Positions 7,845 to 15,489 of a DNA stretch of 39,428 nt are shown in pieces (the first letter of the stretch is position 1; each line of letters starts with the position of its first letter). The notes under the pieces were generated by a model. The model worked only from the letters and a program-made list of their open reading frames with translations. It was not told the DNA's origin and did no database searches. The DNA is taken from contig JAKDMV010000013.1 of the NCBI GenBank assembly GCA_030452125.1, positions 1 through 39,428 of the forward strand. Reading direction: 5' to 3'. This DNA is from Micrococcaceae bacterium. Lineage in GTDB: Bacteria; Actinomycetota; Actinomycetes; Actinomycetales; Micrococcaceae. The translations under genes and the position numbers were made by a program.

Positions 7845-9107
7845 ATGAAACGAACTGGTTCGACGGCACCGTCCGTCGTGGAACGGCAAGGACACCCCCA
7901 GCGACGCCTGGTGTGGCTGCTGGGTCCGGCCTTCGTTGCGGCCATCGCCTATGTCGACCCCGGCAATGTCGCGGCGAACCTGACCGCCGGAGCCCAACAC
8001 GGCTACCTGCTCGTCTGGGTGCTGGTGGCGGCGAACGTCATGGCCGTGATGATCCAGTACCTCTCGGCGAAGCTGGGGCTGGTCACCGGCAGGTCGTTGC
8101 CCGAGATCCTGGGCGCCCGGCTCTCGCGCGGCGGCCGCCTGGCCTTCTGGGGCCAGGCCGAGCTCATCGCCATGGCCACCGATCTGGCCGAGGTCATCGG
8201 CGGGGCCATTGCACTGCACATCCTCTTCGGCCTGCCGTTGCCGTTGGGCGGGCTGATCGTCGGGATCGTCTCGATGGCCCTGCTGACCATCCAGTCCCGG
8301 CATGGTCAACGCCCCTTCGAACTGGTGATCATGGCGCTGCTGGTGCTGATCACCATCGGATTCGTTGCGGGCCTGCTGGTCAGCCCGATGGACTGGGGTG
8401 CCGCCGCCGGCGGGCTCGTTCCCAGGTTCGAGGGCACGGGCACGGTCCTGCTCGCGGCCGGCATGCTCGGGGCCACGGTCATGCCCCACGCCATCTACCT
8501 GCATTCCTCCCTGGCCCGGGACCGGCATGGTGAAGGGCACACCGAATCGGGGATCCGGCGACTCCTGCATGCCAACCGTTGGGACGTCGTCCTGGCGTTG
8601 ATCGTGGCCGGTTCGGTCAACATCGCGATGTTGTTGCTGGCGGCCTCGAGCCTACGCGGAGTGGAGGGCACCGACACGATCCAGGGCGCCCATGGGGCCA
8701 TCGTCGAGGCGCTGGGACCGGTCATCGGCGTCATCTTCGGCGTCGGACTCCTGGCCTCGGGCCTGGCATCGACCTCGGTGGGTTGCTATGCCGGTTCGGC
8801 CATCATGTCGGGCCTGCTGCAGCGCCGGATCCCCCTGCTGGCGCGCAGGGTCGTCACGCTGATCCCGGCACTGGCCATCCTCACCGTGGGGGTCGACCCG
8901 ACCTGGGCCCTGGTGCTCAGCCAGGTCTTCCTCTCCATCGGCATCCCCTTCGCACTGGTCCCTCTGGTCCGCTATACGGGGATGCGTTCGGTGATGGGCC
9001 GGTTCATCAACGGCCTGGGCACCCAGGTCTTCGCGTGGGCGATCACCGTGGCCATCATCGCCTTGAATCTGCTGCTCATCTACCTGACCGTCACGGGGGC
9101 CCAATGA
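7845..9107 (+). CDS. mntH: Nramp family divalent metal (Mn2+) transporter
   Basis: This 420-residue protein has 11 or so transmembrane segments. It carries the Nramp metal-binding motif DPGN in TM1 (residues 38-41) and VMPH in TM6 (about 212-215), here followed by Ala rather than the common Asn. It imports Mn2+ (and possibly Fe2+) with protons. The start is ATG 7845, eight bases after AAAGGA; an in-frame GTG at 7818 lies inside the palindromic operator and is rejected. Its stop overlaps the ATG of the MntR-like gene (ATGA), so transporter and sensor are co-translated. The palindrome at 7812-7829 probably gives Mn-dependent repression. Confidence 0.93.
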   Translation: MKRTGSTAPSVVERQGHPQRRLVWLLGPAFVAAIAYVDPGNVAANLTAGAQHGYLLVWVLVAANVMAVMIQYLSAKLGLVTGRSLPEILGARLSRGGRLAFWGQAELIAMATDLAEVIGGAIALHILFGLPLPLGGLIVGIVSMALLTIQSRHGQRPFELVIMALLVLITIGFVAGLLVSPMDWGAAAGGLVPRFEGTGTVLLAAGMLGATVMPHAIYLHSSLARDRHGEGHTESGIRRLLHANRWDVVLALIVAGSVNIAMLLLAASSLRGVEGTDTIQGAHGAIVEALGPVIGVIFGVGLLASGLASTSVGCYAGSAIMSGLLQRRIPLLARRVVTLIPALAILTVGVDPTWALVLSQVFLSIGIPFALVPLVRYTGMRSVMGRFINGLGTQVFAWAITVAIIALNLLLIYLTVTGAQ

Positions 9108-9820
9108 GACAAGAACACACTCCGGCAACCCCGCCCCCGGGCTCCGGGGAAATCAGCCGCGTCGCCGAGGATTTCCTGAAGGCCATCTGGTCCGCCACCG
9201 AATGGGGCGGCTCCCCGGTCACCGGAAAGGCGCTGGCGGAACGCTTCGGGACCACCGCCGCCAATGTCTCCGACACCATGCGCCGGCTTCACGCCCAGGG
9301 GCTGGTCATCCACGAGCCCTACCAGCCGGTCCGCCTCACCGCCGCTGGACAACGCCATGCCGTGGCCATGGTCCGCAAGCACCGTCTCCTCGAATCCTTC
9401 CTGGTCCGTACGTTGGGGTATTCCTGGGAGGAGGTCCACGACGAGGCGGAGAACCTCGAACATGCCGTCTCGGACACGCTGATCGAACGCATCGATTCCC
9501 TGCTGGGGCACCCCGTCCACGACCCCCACGGAGACCCGATCCCCACCGTGGCCGGAGCCACGCGGCGTCCGGCACATGCGGTCAACCTCGCAGAGGCCCT
9601 CCCGGGAACCTATGAGGTCACTCGCATCTCCGACGAGGACCCCGGTCTGTTGCGCCTGCTCGCCCGGCACGGGTTGCGCCCGGGCGCGCTGGTCGACATC
9701 GCGGCAGCCGAAGCCAACGGCTCCCTGGCCCTGGCCCCGCACGACGACGAGGCCCGGGTGGTGTTGCGCCCCGAAGCCATCCGGGCCCTGTGGGTCACCG
9801 CCACGGCCGCCGATCACTAG
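9104..9820 (+). CDS. mntR: DtxR/MntR family metal-dependent regulator
   Basis: This 238-residue protein has a winged helix-turn-helix (residues 17-75, KALAERFGTTAANVSDTMRRL), a dimerisation and metal-binding domain with the usual ligands (His in VRKHRLLE and the ENLEHAVSD segment), and a C-terminal SH3/FeoA-like domain (about 165-238). It should repress the upstream Nramp gene when Mn2+ (or Fe2+) is plentiful. It is translationally coupled to that gene by a 4-base overlap. Metal specificity is inferred from the transporter partner and is not certain from sequence. An iron-responsive DtxR is not in the window. Confidence 0.9.
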   Translation: MRQEHTPATPPPGSGEISRVAEDFLKAIWSATEWGGSPVTGKALAERFGTTAANVSDTMRRLHAQGLVIHEPYQPVRLTAAGQRHAVAMVRKHRLLESFLVRTLGYSWEEVHDEAENLEHAVSDTLIERIDSLLGHPVHDPHGDPIPTVAGATRRPAHAVNLAEALPGTYEVTRISDEDPGLLRLLARHGLRPGALVDIAAAEANGSLALAPHDDEARVVLRPEAIRALWVTATAADH

Positions 9821-9853
9821 GTCATCCACGCTTTTGTGAATTCAGGATTAGCT

Positions 9854-9865
9854 GTACCGTGGTAC
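9854..9865. promoter_or_regulatory. 12-bp palindrome over arsR-type promoter
   Basis: GTACCGTGGTAC is a perfect palindrome that overlaps the putative -10 box TACCGT (9855-9860), seven bases before the ATG of the ArsR-type gene. Position over the promoter suggests an autoregulatory operator. Leaderless transcription would explain the missing Shine-Dalgarno. Confidence 0.5.
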
Positions 9866-9867
9866 TC

Positions 9868-10200
9868 ATGCATCCCACCGCCACCGCCTCGCATACCGCC
9901 GCACTGTCCCGCTTCGGCCATGCCGTATCCGACCCCACCCGCGTCGGTGTGCTGCTGGCCTTGCGGGAACGACCGGCTTATCCGTCCGATCTGGCCGAGG
10001 CCCTCGGCGTCTCCCGGCAGGTCATGTCCAACCAGCTCGCCTGCCTGCGCGGCTGCGGGCTCGTCGAGGCGATCCCCGAGGGCAGGCGTTCCTGGTATCG
10101 CCTGACCGACCCCCATCTGGCAGCCGCCATGGACGAACTACTCAAGGCCGCCCTGCGGATGGAACCCGACTGCTGTGCAGGGCCCGGATGCACGTGCTGA
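9868..10200 (+). CDS. ArsR/SmtB family metal-sensing repressor
   Basis: This 110-residue protein has the family winged helix: DPTRVGVLLALRE, then the recognition region LAEALGVSRQVMSNQLACL, and a wing around EGRRSWYRL. The C-terminus ends with four Cys in nine residues (Cys102, 103, 108, 110), a probable metal-binding tail as in thiol-ligand sensors such as CmtR. The gene overlaps the CDF exporter by 13 bases. It should be derepressed by the metal that the exporter removes. ATG 9868 is used; TACCGT seven bases upstream fits a leaderless mRNA. The metal (Zn, Cd, Pb or other) cannot be told. Confidence 0.88.
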   Translation: MHPTATASHTAALSRFGHAVSDPTRVGVLLALRERPAYPSDLAEALGVSRQVMSNQLACLRGCGLVEAIPEGRRSWYRLTDPHLAAAMDELLKAALRMEPDCCAGPGCTC

Positions 10201-10871
10201 GGGCTCCCGGGGACCGCGACCAACGACGCGAGGTCCTGAAGCGCCGCATTCGGCTGATCGTGGCGTTGACGATCAGCTACAACGTCATCGAAGCAGTGAT
10301 CGCCTTGGCCGCCGGCACCGCAGCGTCATCGGTGGCGCTGCTCGGCTTCGGCCTGGATTCCATCGTGGAAGTCCTCTCCGCCGCGGCAGTGGCCTGGCAA
10401 TTCTCGGCCCCGGATCCGCAAAAACGGGAACGGACGGCACTGCGGTTGATCGCCTTTTCCTTCTTCGGGTTGGCGGTCTTCATCAGCATCGACGCGGTAC
10501 TGACCCTGGCGGGGCTGCGGGAGGCCGAACACAGCACCGTGGGCATCGTCCTGGCCGCCGTCAGCCTCGTTGTCATGCCGTTCCTGAGTTTGTGGGAGCG
10601 CCGGACGGGCCAGGCCCTCGGGTCGGCCTCGGCCATCGCCGACTCGAAGCAGACGCTGATCTGTTCCTACCTCTCGGCGGCCGTGTTGTTCGGCCTGCTG
10701 CTCAACAGCCTCTTCGGCTGGACCTGGGCCGACCCGGTGGCCGGGCTGGTCATTGCCGTCGTCGCCCTGCGCGAAGGTCTCGAGGCCTGGCGGGGCGATG
10801 CCTGCACGCAACCGCTCTCGGCGATCACCGGCGAGGCCGAATCCGCCGGCTCGGACCCGCACTGCTGCTGA
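10188..10871 (+). CDS. CDF family cation efflux protein
   Basis: This 227-residue protein has six hydrophobic segments and the cation diffusion facilitator pattern: LLGFGLDSIVEVLSA in TM2 and ADSKQTLICSYLSA in TM5, each carrying the Asp of the transport site. The cytoplasmic domain is absent, as in the short actinobacterial type. The C-terminus ends in His-Cys-Cys and a further Cys lies about 20 residues before it, echoing the Cys tail of the co-transcribed ArsR. It probably exports a thiophilic divalent cation such as Zn or Cd. The start ATG 10188 lies inside the ArsR gene; no other start fits. Confidence 0.85.
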   Translation: MHVLRAPGDRDQRREVLKRRIRLIVALTISYNVIEAVIALAAGTAASSVALLGFGLDSIVEVLSAAAVAWQFSAPDPQKRERTALRLIAFSFFGLAVFISIDAVLTLAGLREAEHSTVGIVLAAVSLVVMPFLSLWERRTGQALGSASAIADSKQTLICSYLSAAVLFGLLLNSLFGWTWADPVAGLVIAVVALREGLEAWRGDACTQPLSAITGEAESAGSDPHCC

Positions 10872-10897
10872 TCCGCCCGGGCCGCCCCTGGGGGCAG

Positions 10898-10903
10898 TAG
10901 GCT
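10898..10903 (+). promoter_or_regulatory. candidate -10 box TAGGCT
   Basis: TAGGCT lies 30 bases before the 40-codon small ORF, leaving room for a short leader with a GAGGGG ribosome binding site. No convincing -35 is seen. It probably drives the small ORF plus MFS gene. Confidence 0.4.
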
Positions 10904-10933
10904 GGTTCCACTCTGTCGGAAAGAGGGGCGCGG

Positions 10934-11056
10934 ATGGAACTCGCAACAGGGGTCGTGCCGTCCCGGCCCTACGGCGCAACCACCGGCGGGAGCCGGGCCC
11001 CCGCACTCCCGGACCGCCTCACGGTTGCACGCCGCGACCCCGGGGTCCCGCAGTGA
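10934..11056 (+). CDS. 40-residue small ORF coupled to MFS gene
   Basis: The ATG follows GAGGGG by five bases, a good ribosome binding site. The reading frame codes for 40 residues, basic and Pro/Gly rich, with no hydrophobic segment and no family I recognise. Its TGA overlaps the GTG start of the MFS gene (GTGA). The MFS gene has no ribosome binding site of its own. This suggests the small ORF is a leader whose translation feeds the transporter, or that it is a small protein in its own right. The alternative is that the MFS protein simply starts elsewhere. Confidence 0.45.
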   Translation: MELATGVVPSRPYGATTGGSRAPALPDRLTVARRDPGVPQ

Positions 11057-12354
11057 ATACCCGGGGCGTCTATCAACGCCTCGTCCGGGCGGATCGACGC
11101 GACCAGTCGCAGGCCCATCAACGGATCATCGCCCGCAACGGCCTGCGCCAGGTGGTCGCCAACTCGCTCCAGGCCGTCGGGGACCAGGTGGTCAACGCGA
11201 AGACCGTGTTGCCGTGGCTGCTCGCCTCGTTGGGAGCTCCGATGGTCCTGGTCGGGCTGCTGGTGCCCATCCGCGAGTCCGGATCCATGCTGCCGCAGGC
11301 GGCTCTGGCCCCGATGGTGCAACGCCGGGGCCGGCGGACGACGGTCTGGATCATCGGCGCCGCGGGCCAGGCGCTGGCGACGGCGGCCCTGGCCCTGATC
11401 GCCGCGACGCTGGATGGACAAGCGGCAGGCGTGCTGCTCCTTGCAGCGCTGGCGCTCTTCTCGGTGTCCCGGTCGCTGTGTTCGTTGGCGGGCAAGGATG
11501 TGCTCGGGCGTACCGTGCCCGAAGGCGAGCGCGGTCAGATCAACGGGTGGTCCACGGTGTTCTCGGGCGCCGTCGCAATCACCCTGGGGCTGTTGATCCG
11601 TCTGCTCGGTGGTGATGACGTCTCGACAATGGTGCTGGCGGCCTTGCTTGGGGCTGCCGCTCTGGCTTGGGTCCTGGCCGCAGTGGTGTACCGGGGAGTC
11701 CGCGAGCCCGAGCAGGAGGATCCGCCGGCTTCGGCTGTCGAGGACGAGGGGTGGGCCCGTTCGGCATGGAACCTGCTGCGCAGCGATGCCGGGTTCCGCC
11801 GATTCGTCGTCGCCCGCGCCCTGTTGCTGGTCTCCGCGCTCAGCCCGCCCTTCGTCGTTGCCCTCAGTGCCGCAACCGGCGATGCCGGGCTCGGGTCGCT
11901 CGGTCCGTTCGTCATGGCCCAGGGCGTGGCGGCTTTGGTGGGTGGACGGCCCTTCGGCCGCTGGGCCGATCGCTCCTCACGCCGGCTGATGCTCTGGGGT
12001 GCCGCCTTCGCCACGCTCGTCGTGGTCCTGTTCCTCGCCGTCGTGCTGTTCATCCCGGGTAGCCGGGAACTGTGGTGGATCTATCCGGCGGTCTATCTGG
12101 TCCTGGTCCTGAGCCATACCGCGGTGCGGGTGGCACGGAAGACGTATGTGGTCGACCTCGCCGAGGGAGATCTCCGCACCCGGTACATTGCCGTGGCCAA
12201 CACGGCGATGGGGGTCCTGCTTTTGGTCGCCGGTGCGATCTCCGGCGCCCTCGCCGCGCTGGGCCCCGAAGCCGCGCTGGGTTTCCTGGCCGTGCTCGGG
12301 GTCGCAGGGGTCGTCGTGAGCCATTCGCTCCCCGAGACCGGGAAAACCGGCTAG
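11053..12354 (+). CDS. MFS transporter
   Basis: This 433-residue protein has about 12 transmembrane segments and the loop signatures of the major facilitator superfamily (RESGSMLPQAALAPMVQRRGRR before TM3, GRPFGRWADRSSRRLM between TM8 and TM9). It resembles actinobacterial MFS proteins with the PEGERGQINGW motif after TM4. The substrate is unknown; there is no neighbouring pathway. The GTG start at 11053 is set by the overlap with the small ORF. A hairpin follows the stop. Confidence 0.8.
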   Translation: MNTRGVYQRLVRADRRDQSQAHQRIIARNGLRQVVANSLQAVGDQVVNAKTVLPWLLASLGAPMVLVGLLVPIRESGSMLPQAALAPMVQRRGRRTTVWIIGAAGQALATAALALIAATLDGQAAGVLLLAALALFSVSRSLCSLAGKDVLGRTVPEGERGQINGWSTVFSGAVAITLGLLIRLLGGDDVSTMVLAALLGAAALAWVLAAVVYRGVREPEQEDPPASAVEDEGWARSAWNLLRSDAGFRRFVVARALLLVSALSPPFVVALSAATGDAGLGSLGPFVMAQGVAALVGGRPFGRWADRSSRRLMLWGAAFATLVVVLFLAVVLFIPGSRELWWIYPAVYLVLVLSHTAVRVARKTYVVDLAEGDLRTRYIAVANTAMGVLLLVAGAISGALAALGPEAALGFLAVLGVAGVVVSHSLPETGKTG

Positions 12355-12375
12355 CTGCCGCACGGCACGCGGCAG
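12355..12375 (+). terminator. hairpin after MFS gene
   Basis: A 7-bp perfect stem (CTGCCGC with GCGGCAG) with a 7-base loop begins right after the MFS stop codon and lies between convergent genes. No U-tract follows. Probably a terminator. Confidence 0.45.
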
Positions 12376-12395
12376 TGGCCGGCCGTGACCGGGGC

Positions 12396-13781
12396 CTACC
12401 CCCTCGCCTTTTCGAACGCGGGGGCGCGTCGCTGATCGAAGATGGTGGCCCCCACCTCCTGCTCGGCCTGGTTGTTGATGGACAGGTTGATCCCGGGCCG
12501 ATCCCGCAGGATCAGCACTGCGGCAATGGCCACGACGGTCATGAGCAGCAGATAGACCGAGATGGATGCCCCGGTGCCGGTGGCGTTGATCAGGGCCTGG
12601 GCGATGGTCGGGGCGAAGGCCCCACCCAGGATCGCCCCGAGGGCATAGGAGATCGACACCCCGGAGAACCGCACGGAGGCCGGGAATATCTCTGAGTACC
12701 AGGCGGCCTGCGGACCGTAGGTCAACCCGAGCCCGATCGTGAACAGTCCCAGCGCGAGGTAGAGCAGGGGGAGCGAGCCGGTATCGATCATCCAGAAGAG
12801 CGGGAAGACCATCAGTATCTGGATGCCGAAGCCGATCAGGTAGGTTCGTTTGCGCCCGATCTTGTCCGCCAGCACCCCGGCGGCGAAGGTGAAGATGAAC
12901 CACATGGCAGCGGCGAAGGTCATGGCCACCAGGACATCCGTGCGGTCCAGGCCCACGGCATCACTGGTCGCGTAGCTGGGGATGAATCCGCCGGTGGCCA
13001 TGTAGCCCGCGGCGTTGTTGCCCGCGAAGACCAGCGCGGCCAGGAGCACCAGCAGCCAATGCTTGCGGAACAGCTCGGCGATCGGCACCTTGGTCTGCTG
13101 CTTCTTCTCCGCGATCTCCTGGAACACCGGGGATTCGTCCACCGCACGGCGGACCATGTAGCCGACGGCGATCAGCACGACGCTGAGCAGGAACGGGATC
13201 CGCCACCCCCACTGGACGAAGGCCTCCCCCGGGGAGATCCACCCGGTCATCAGTGCGGTCACGCCAGTGGCCAGCAGCAGGCCCAGCGGCACACCCAGCT
13301 GGGGGAATGCGCCGGCCCGACCCCGGCGGTCCGCCGGGGCATGCTCGACGGCCATCAGTACCGCTCCACCCCATTCGCCGCCGGCGGAGACCCCCTGCAG
13401 GATCCGCAGCAACAGCAACAGGATGGGGGCCAGGATCCCGGCGGTCCCATAGGTCGGCAACACGCCGATGAGGGTCGTCGCGGAGCCCATCATGATCAGC
13501 GTGATGACCAGCATCGGTCTCCGGCCGATCCTGTCCCCGTAATGCCCGGCAAGGAACGCCCCCAGCGGCCGGAAGAGGAAGCTGATGCCCACGGAGGCGA
13601 AGGCGAGCAGCAGTCCGATGGACTCCCCCGCCGGGGCGAAGAACACATGGGCGAAGACCAGGCCGGCGGCCGTGGCGTAGATGAAGAAGTCGTACCACTC
13701 GATGGTGGTCCCAACGATCGTGGCAAAGGCGACGCGTCGCTGGGTCTTGCGTGCGTGGGCATCGAGCCGTGCTGTGCTCAT
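12396..13781 (-). CDS. MFS transporter, metabolite:H+ symporter (MHS) family
   Basis: This 461-residue protein has 12 transmembrane segments and the MHS family N-terminus (FATIVGTTIEWYDFFIYATAA), the GHYGDRIGRRPML loop between TM2 and TM3, and ADKIGRKRTYLIG between TM8 and TM9. MHS proteins such as ShiA, KgtP and ProP import organic acids or osmolytes with protons; the substrate is not clear here. The start ATG 13781 follows AGGAG by six bases. The leader of about 85 bases runs up to an AT-rich inverted repeat (13874-13895) that looks like an operator for a regulator not present in the window. Confidence 0.9.
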   Translation of the reverse strand: MSTARLDAHARKTQRRVAFATIVGTTIEWYDFFIYATAAGLVFAHVFFAPAGESIGLLLAFASVGISFLFRPLGAFLAGHYGDRIGRRPMLVITLIMMGSATTLIGVLPTYGTAGILAPILLLLLRILQGVSAGGEWGGAVLMAVEHAPADRRGRAGAFPQLGVPLGLLLATGVTALMTGWISPGEAFVQWGWRIPFLLSVVLIAVGYMVRRAVDESPVFQEIAEKKQQTKVPIAELFRKHWLLVLLAALVFAGNNAAGYMATGGFIPSYATSDAVGLDRTDVLVAMTFAAAMWFIFTFAAGVLADKIGRKRTYLIGFGIQILMVFPLFWMIDTGSLPLLYLALGLFTIGLGLTYGPQAAWYSEIFPASVRFSGVSISYALGAILGGAFAPTIAQALINATGTGASISVYLLLMTVVAIAAVLILRDRPGINLSINNQAEQEVGATIFDQRRAPAFEKARG

Positions 13782-13873
13782 GGTTCACTCCTGGACTGGT
13801 GTGGCGGTTCCGGCGCCCCCACCTGGCTTCTGCTGCGCGACGACATCTCTGGCGCCACCTACAGATCCTGACT

Positions 13874-13895
13874 TAATATACTAAATCGTATATTA
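13874..13895. promoter_or_regulatory. AT-rich inverted repeat, operator-like
   Basis: Arms TAATATAC and GTATATTA flank six bases. The site is perfect, strikingly AT-rich against its surroundings, and contains possible -10 boxes on both strands (TATTAT on plus at 13891-13896, TATATT on minus). It could control the MHS transporter and whatever begins to its right. GntR- and TetR-type regulators bind repeats of this kind; the protein is unknown. Confidence 0.55.
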
Positions 13896-13984
13896 TCCAG
13901 TGTGAGGGACGACACCCCCGCCGTCAACCCCGTCTCCGCCCCGGGGGCACCGAGTCGCACGAGCCCCGACGCCGGCATCGGAAC

Positions 13985-13990
13985 TAAACT
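13985..13990 (+). promoter_or_regulatory. -10 box TAAACT of leaderless PLD gene
   Basis: TAAACT ends six bases before the ATG at 13997, the same geometry seen at nine other starts in the window. No Shine-Dalgarno precedes the ATG, so transcription probably begins at the start codon. Confidence 0.55.
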
Positions 13991-13996
13991 CACACC

Positions 13997-15247
13997 ATGT
14001 CTTCCGTGATCCCGCCCGCCGTCATGGCGGGCTTGAAAAAAACGGCCGCCCGATTGGCGCTGGCCTTCGTGGCCTTGCAGGCCACGGTGGTGGCCGGCCT
14101 GGTGATCTTCGATTCGCTCAAACGCCGCCAACGGACCCGCCGGGCGGGGTTCCCGCGCCCGGGGGCATTCGACGCCCCCGTCAAGGACTCCGAGACGAAG
14201 ATCTACACCTACGGCGAAGACCTCTACGCCGATATGCTCGCCGCCATCCGCGGCGCCGAAGAACACGTCTTCCTGGAGACGTACATCTGGAAGTCCGACG
14301 CGACCGGACAACGCTTCAAGGAAGCCTTGAACGATGCCGCGGCCCGCGGGGTCGACGTCTTCGTCATCTACGACGGCTTCGCCAACCTCGTCGTCCCCCG
14401 CTCCTTCTTCCGGTTCCACCCCGGGGTCCACGTGTACCGGTTCCCCGTCCTGCGCCCCTCACGGTTGTTCACCCCGCTGCGAAGCACCGGCCTGGACCAC
14501 CGCAAATTGCTAATCGTGGACGGCGAAACCGGATTCGTCGGCGGCTACAACATCGGGGATCTCTACGCCACCGAATGGCGCGATACGCATCTGCGCCTCA
14601 AGGGTCCGGCGGTCTGGGAACTGCGCCAGGCATTCCTGGACGTCTGGAACACCGCCTGCGGCCGGCCGGAAATCCCCCACCAGCCGGCGCTGACGTGGGA
14701 TCCGCACATCCGCACGGCCAACAACATCCCCTCCCATCTGGTGTACCCGATCCGGGGGGTCTACCTCGACGCCATCAACCGGGCCAGCGATCACATCTAC
14801 ATGACCACCGCCTACTTCATCCCCGATCGGCAGATCCTTGATTCACTGCGGGCCGCCAGCAGGCGGGGCGTCGATGTCAGGCTCATCCTCCCGGAGGATT
14901 CCAACCACGTCCTGGCCGACTGGCTGGCCCGGGGGTTCTTCACCACCATGCTGCGGGAGGGGATCTCCATCCTGCTCTACCGCGACGCCATGATCCACGC
15001 CAAAACCGCCACCATCGACGGCCAATGGTCCACGATCGGCACCGCCAACATCGACCGGCTGAGCCTGACCGGGAACTACGAGACGAACCTTGAGATCCAC
15101 GACCCGGAGTTCGCGGCGAAAATGGAGAGGATCTTCAAAGTCGACAGCACCAACTGCCGGGAACTGACGCTGTCCGACTGGAGCCGGCAGAACCCGGCTG
15201 CCAAGATCAGCGAAGTCATCCTCATTCCGTTGCGCCCGTTCCTCTAG
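13997..15247 (+). CDS. phospholipase D / cardiolipin synthase-like protein
   Basis: This 416-residue protein has two HKD motifs: HRKLLIVDGETGFVGG near residue 168 and HAKTATIDGQWSTIG near residue 334, each with a following Gly-Gly or Gly-Thr-Asn segment. This is the pattern of the two-domain PLD superfamily. One N-terminal transmembrane helix (LALAFVALQATVVAGLVIF) anchors it. Bacterial members make cardiolipin or related phospholipids at the inner membrane. The usual second N-terminal helix of ClsA is absent, so a ClsB-like role or another phosphatidyl transfer is possible. Confidence 0.88.
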   Translation: MSSVIPPAVMAGLKKTAARLALAFVALQATVVAGLVIFDSLKRRQRTRRAGFPRPGAFDAPVKDSETKIYTYGEDLYADMLAAIRGAEEHVFLETYIWKSDATGQRFKEALNDAAARGVDVFVIYDGFANLVVPRSFFRFHPGVHVYRFPVLRPSRLFTPLRSTGLDHRKLLIVDGETGFVGGYNIGDLYATEWRDTHLRLKGPAVWELRQAFLDVWNTACGRPEIPHQPALTWDPHIRTANNIPSHLVYPIRGVYLDAINRASDHIYMTTAYFIPDRQILDSLRAASRRGVDVRLILPEDSNHVLADWLARGFFTTMLREGISILLYRDAMIHAKTATIDGQWSTIGTANIDRLSLTGNYETNLEIHDPEFAAKMERIFKVDSTNCRELTLSDWSRQNPAAKISEVILIPLRPFL

Positions 15248-15365
15248 CCGTCCATCCAGCGCGACCGGAGCCCGCCCCTGCGAAGGACCGCGGCGCGCCC
15301 CGGGCGTCGGCCCGACTGCCAGTTGCCTCCTACGGTCCGCACAGTCGGCTCCCAGCCGGCGCTCC

Positions 15366-15371
15366 TAGGCT
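15366..15371 (+). promoter_or_regulatory. -10 box TAGGCT of small RNA copy 1
   Basis: TAGGCT lies eight bases before the invariant ACCU stem of RNA element 1 (first base 15379). All three copies have a TANNNT box at six to eight bases from this point, so transcription probably starts at the 5' hairpin. Confidence 0.55.
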
Positions 15372-15376
15372 GGGGA

Positions 15377-15450
15377 GTACCTCAAGAAGGTGCGAGTGAT
15401 GAAAAGGCCCTTGGAAACCAGGCTGGGTTTCCAAGGGCCTACTCTTGTCC
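15377..15450 (+). ncRNA. structured small RNA family, copy 1
   Basis: The element has a 5' hairpin, GUACCU (15377-15382) pairing with AGGUGC (15388-15393) around loop CAAGA. The box GCGAGUGAUGA follows. Then comes a perfect 15-bp stem (15405-15419 with 15426-15440, loop AGGCUG), closed below by GAGU (15394-15397) pairing with ACUC (15441-15444). The tail is CUUGU. It lies between the convergent PLD and ABC exporter genes and could end transcription of the former. Two more copies at the right end share the 5' hairpin, the box and the GAG/CUC closing pairs while the long stem differs in sequence. I see no C-rich loop in this copy. Function unknown. Confidence 0.65.
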
Positions 15451-15489
15451 CGGACCGGCCCCAGGCCGCGCCGCGGGCCCACCCGGCTG

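Noticed and set aside
15377-15450. Explaining RNA copy 1 as only a terminator of the PLD gene
   Set aside because: A plain terminator would not need the conserved 5' mini-hairpin, the GCGAGUGAU box and an upstream -10, all shared with two copies that do not follow a gene in the same way.
15390-15460. Reading the RNA elements as short peptide genes (GTG-CGA-GTG-ATG...)
   Set aside because: The start would be ATG in copies 1 and 2 but ATC in copy 3; the encoded peptides do not resemble each other, while the RNA pairing is kept.
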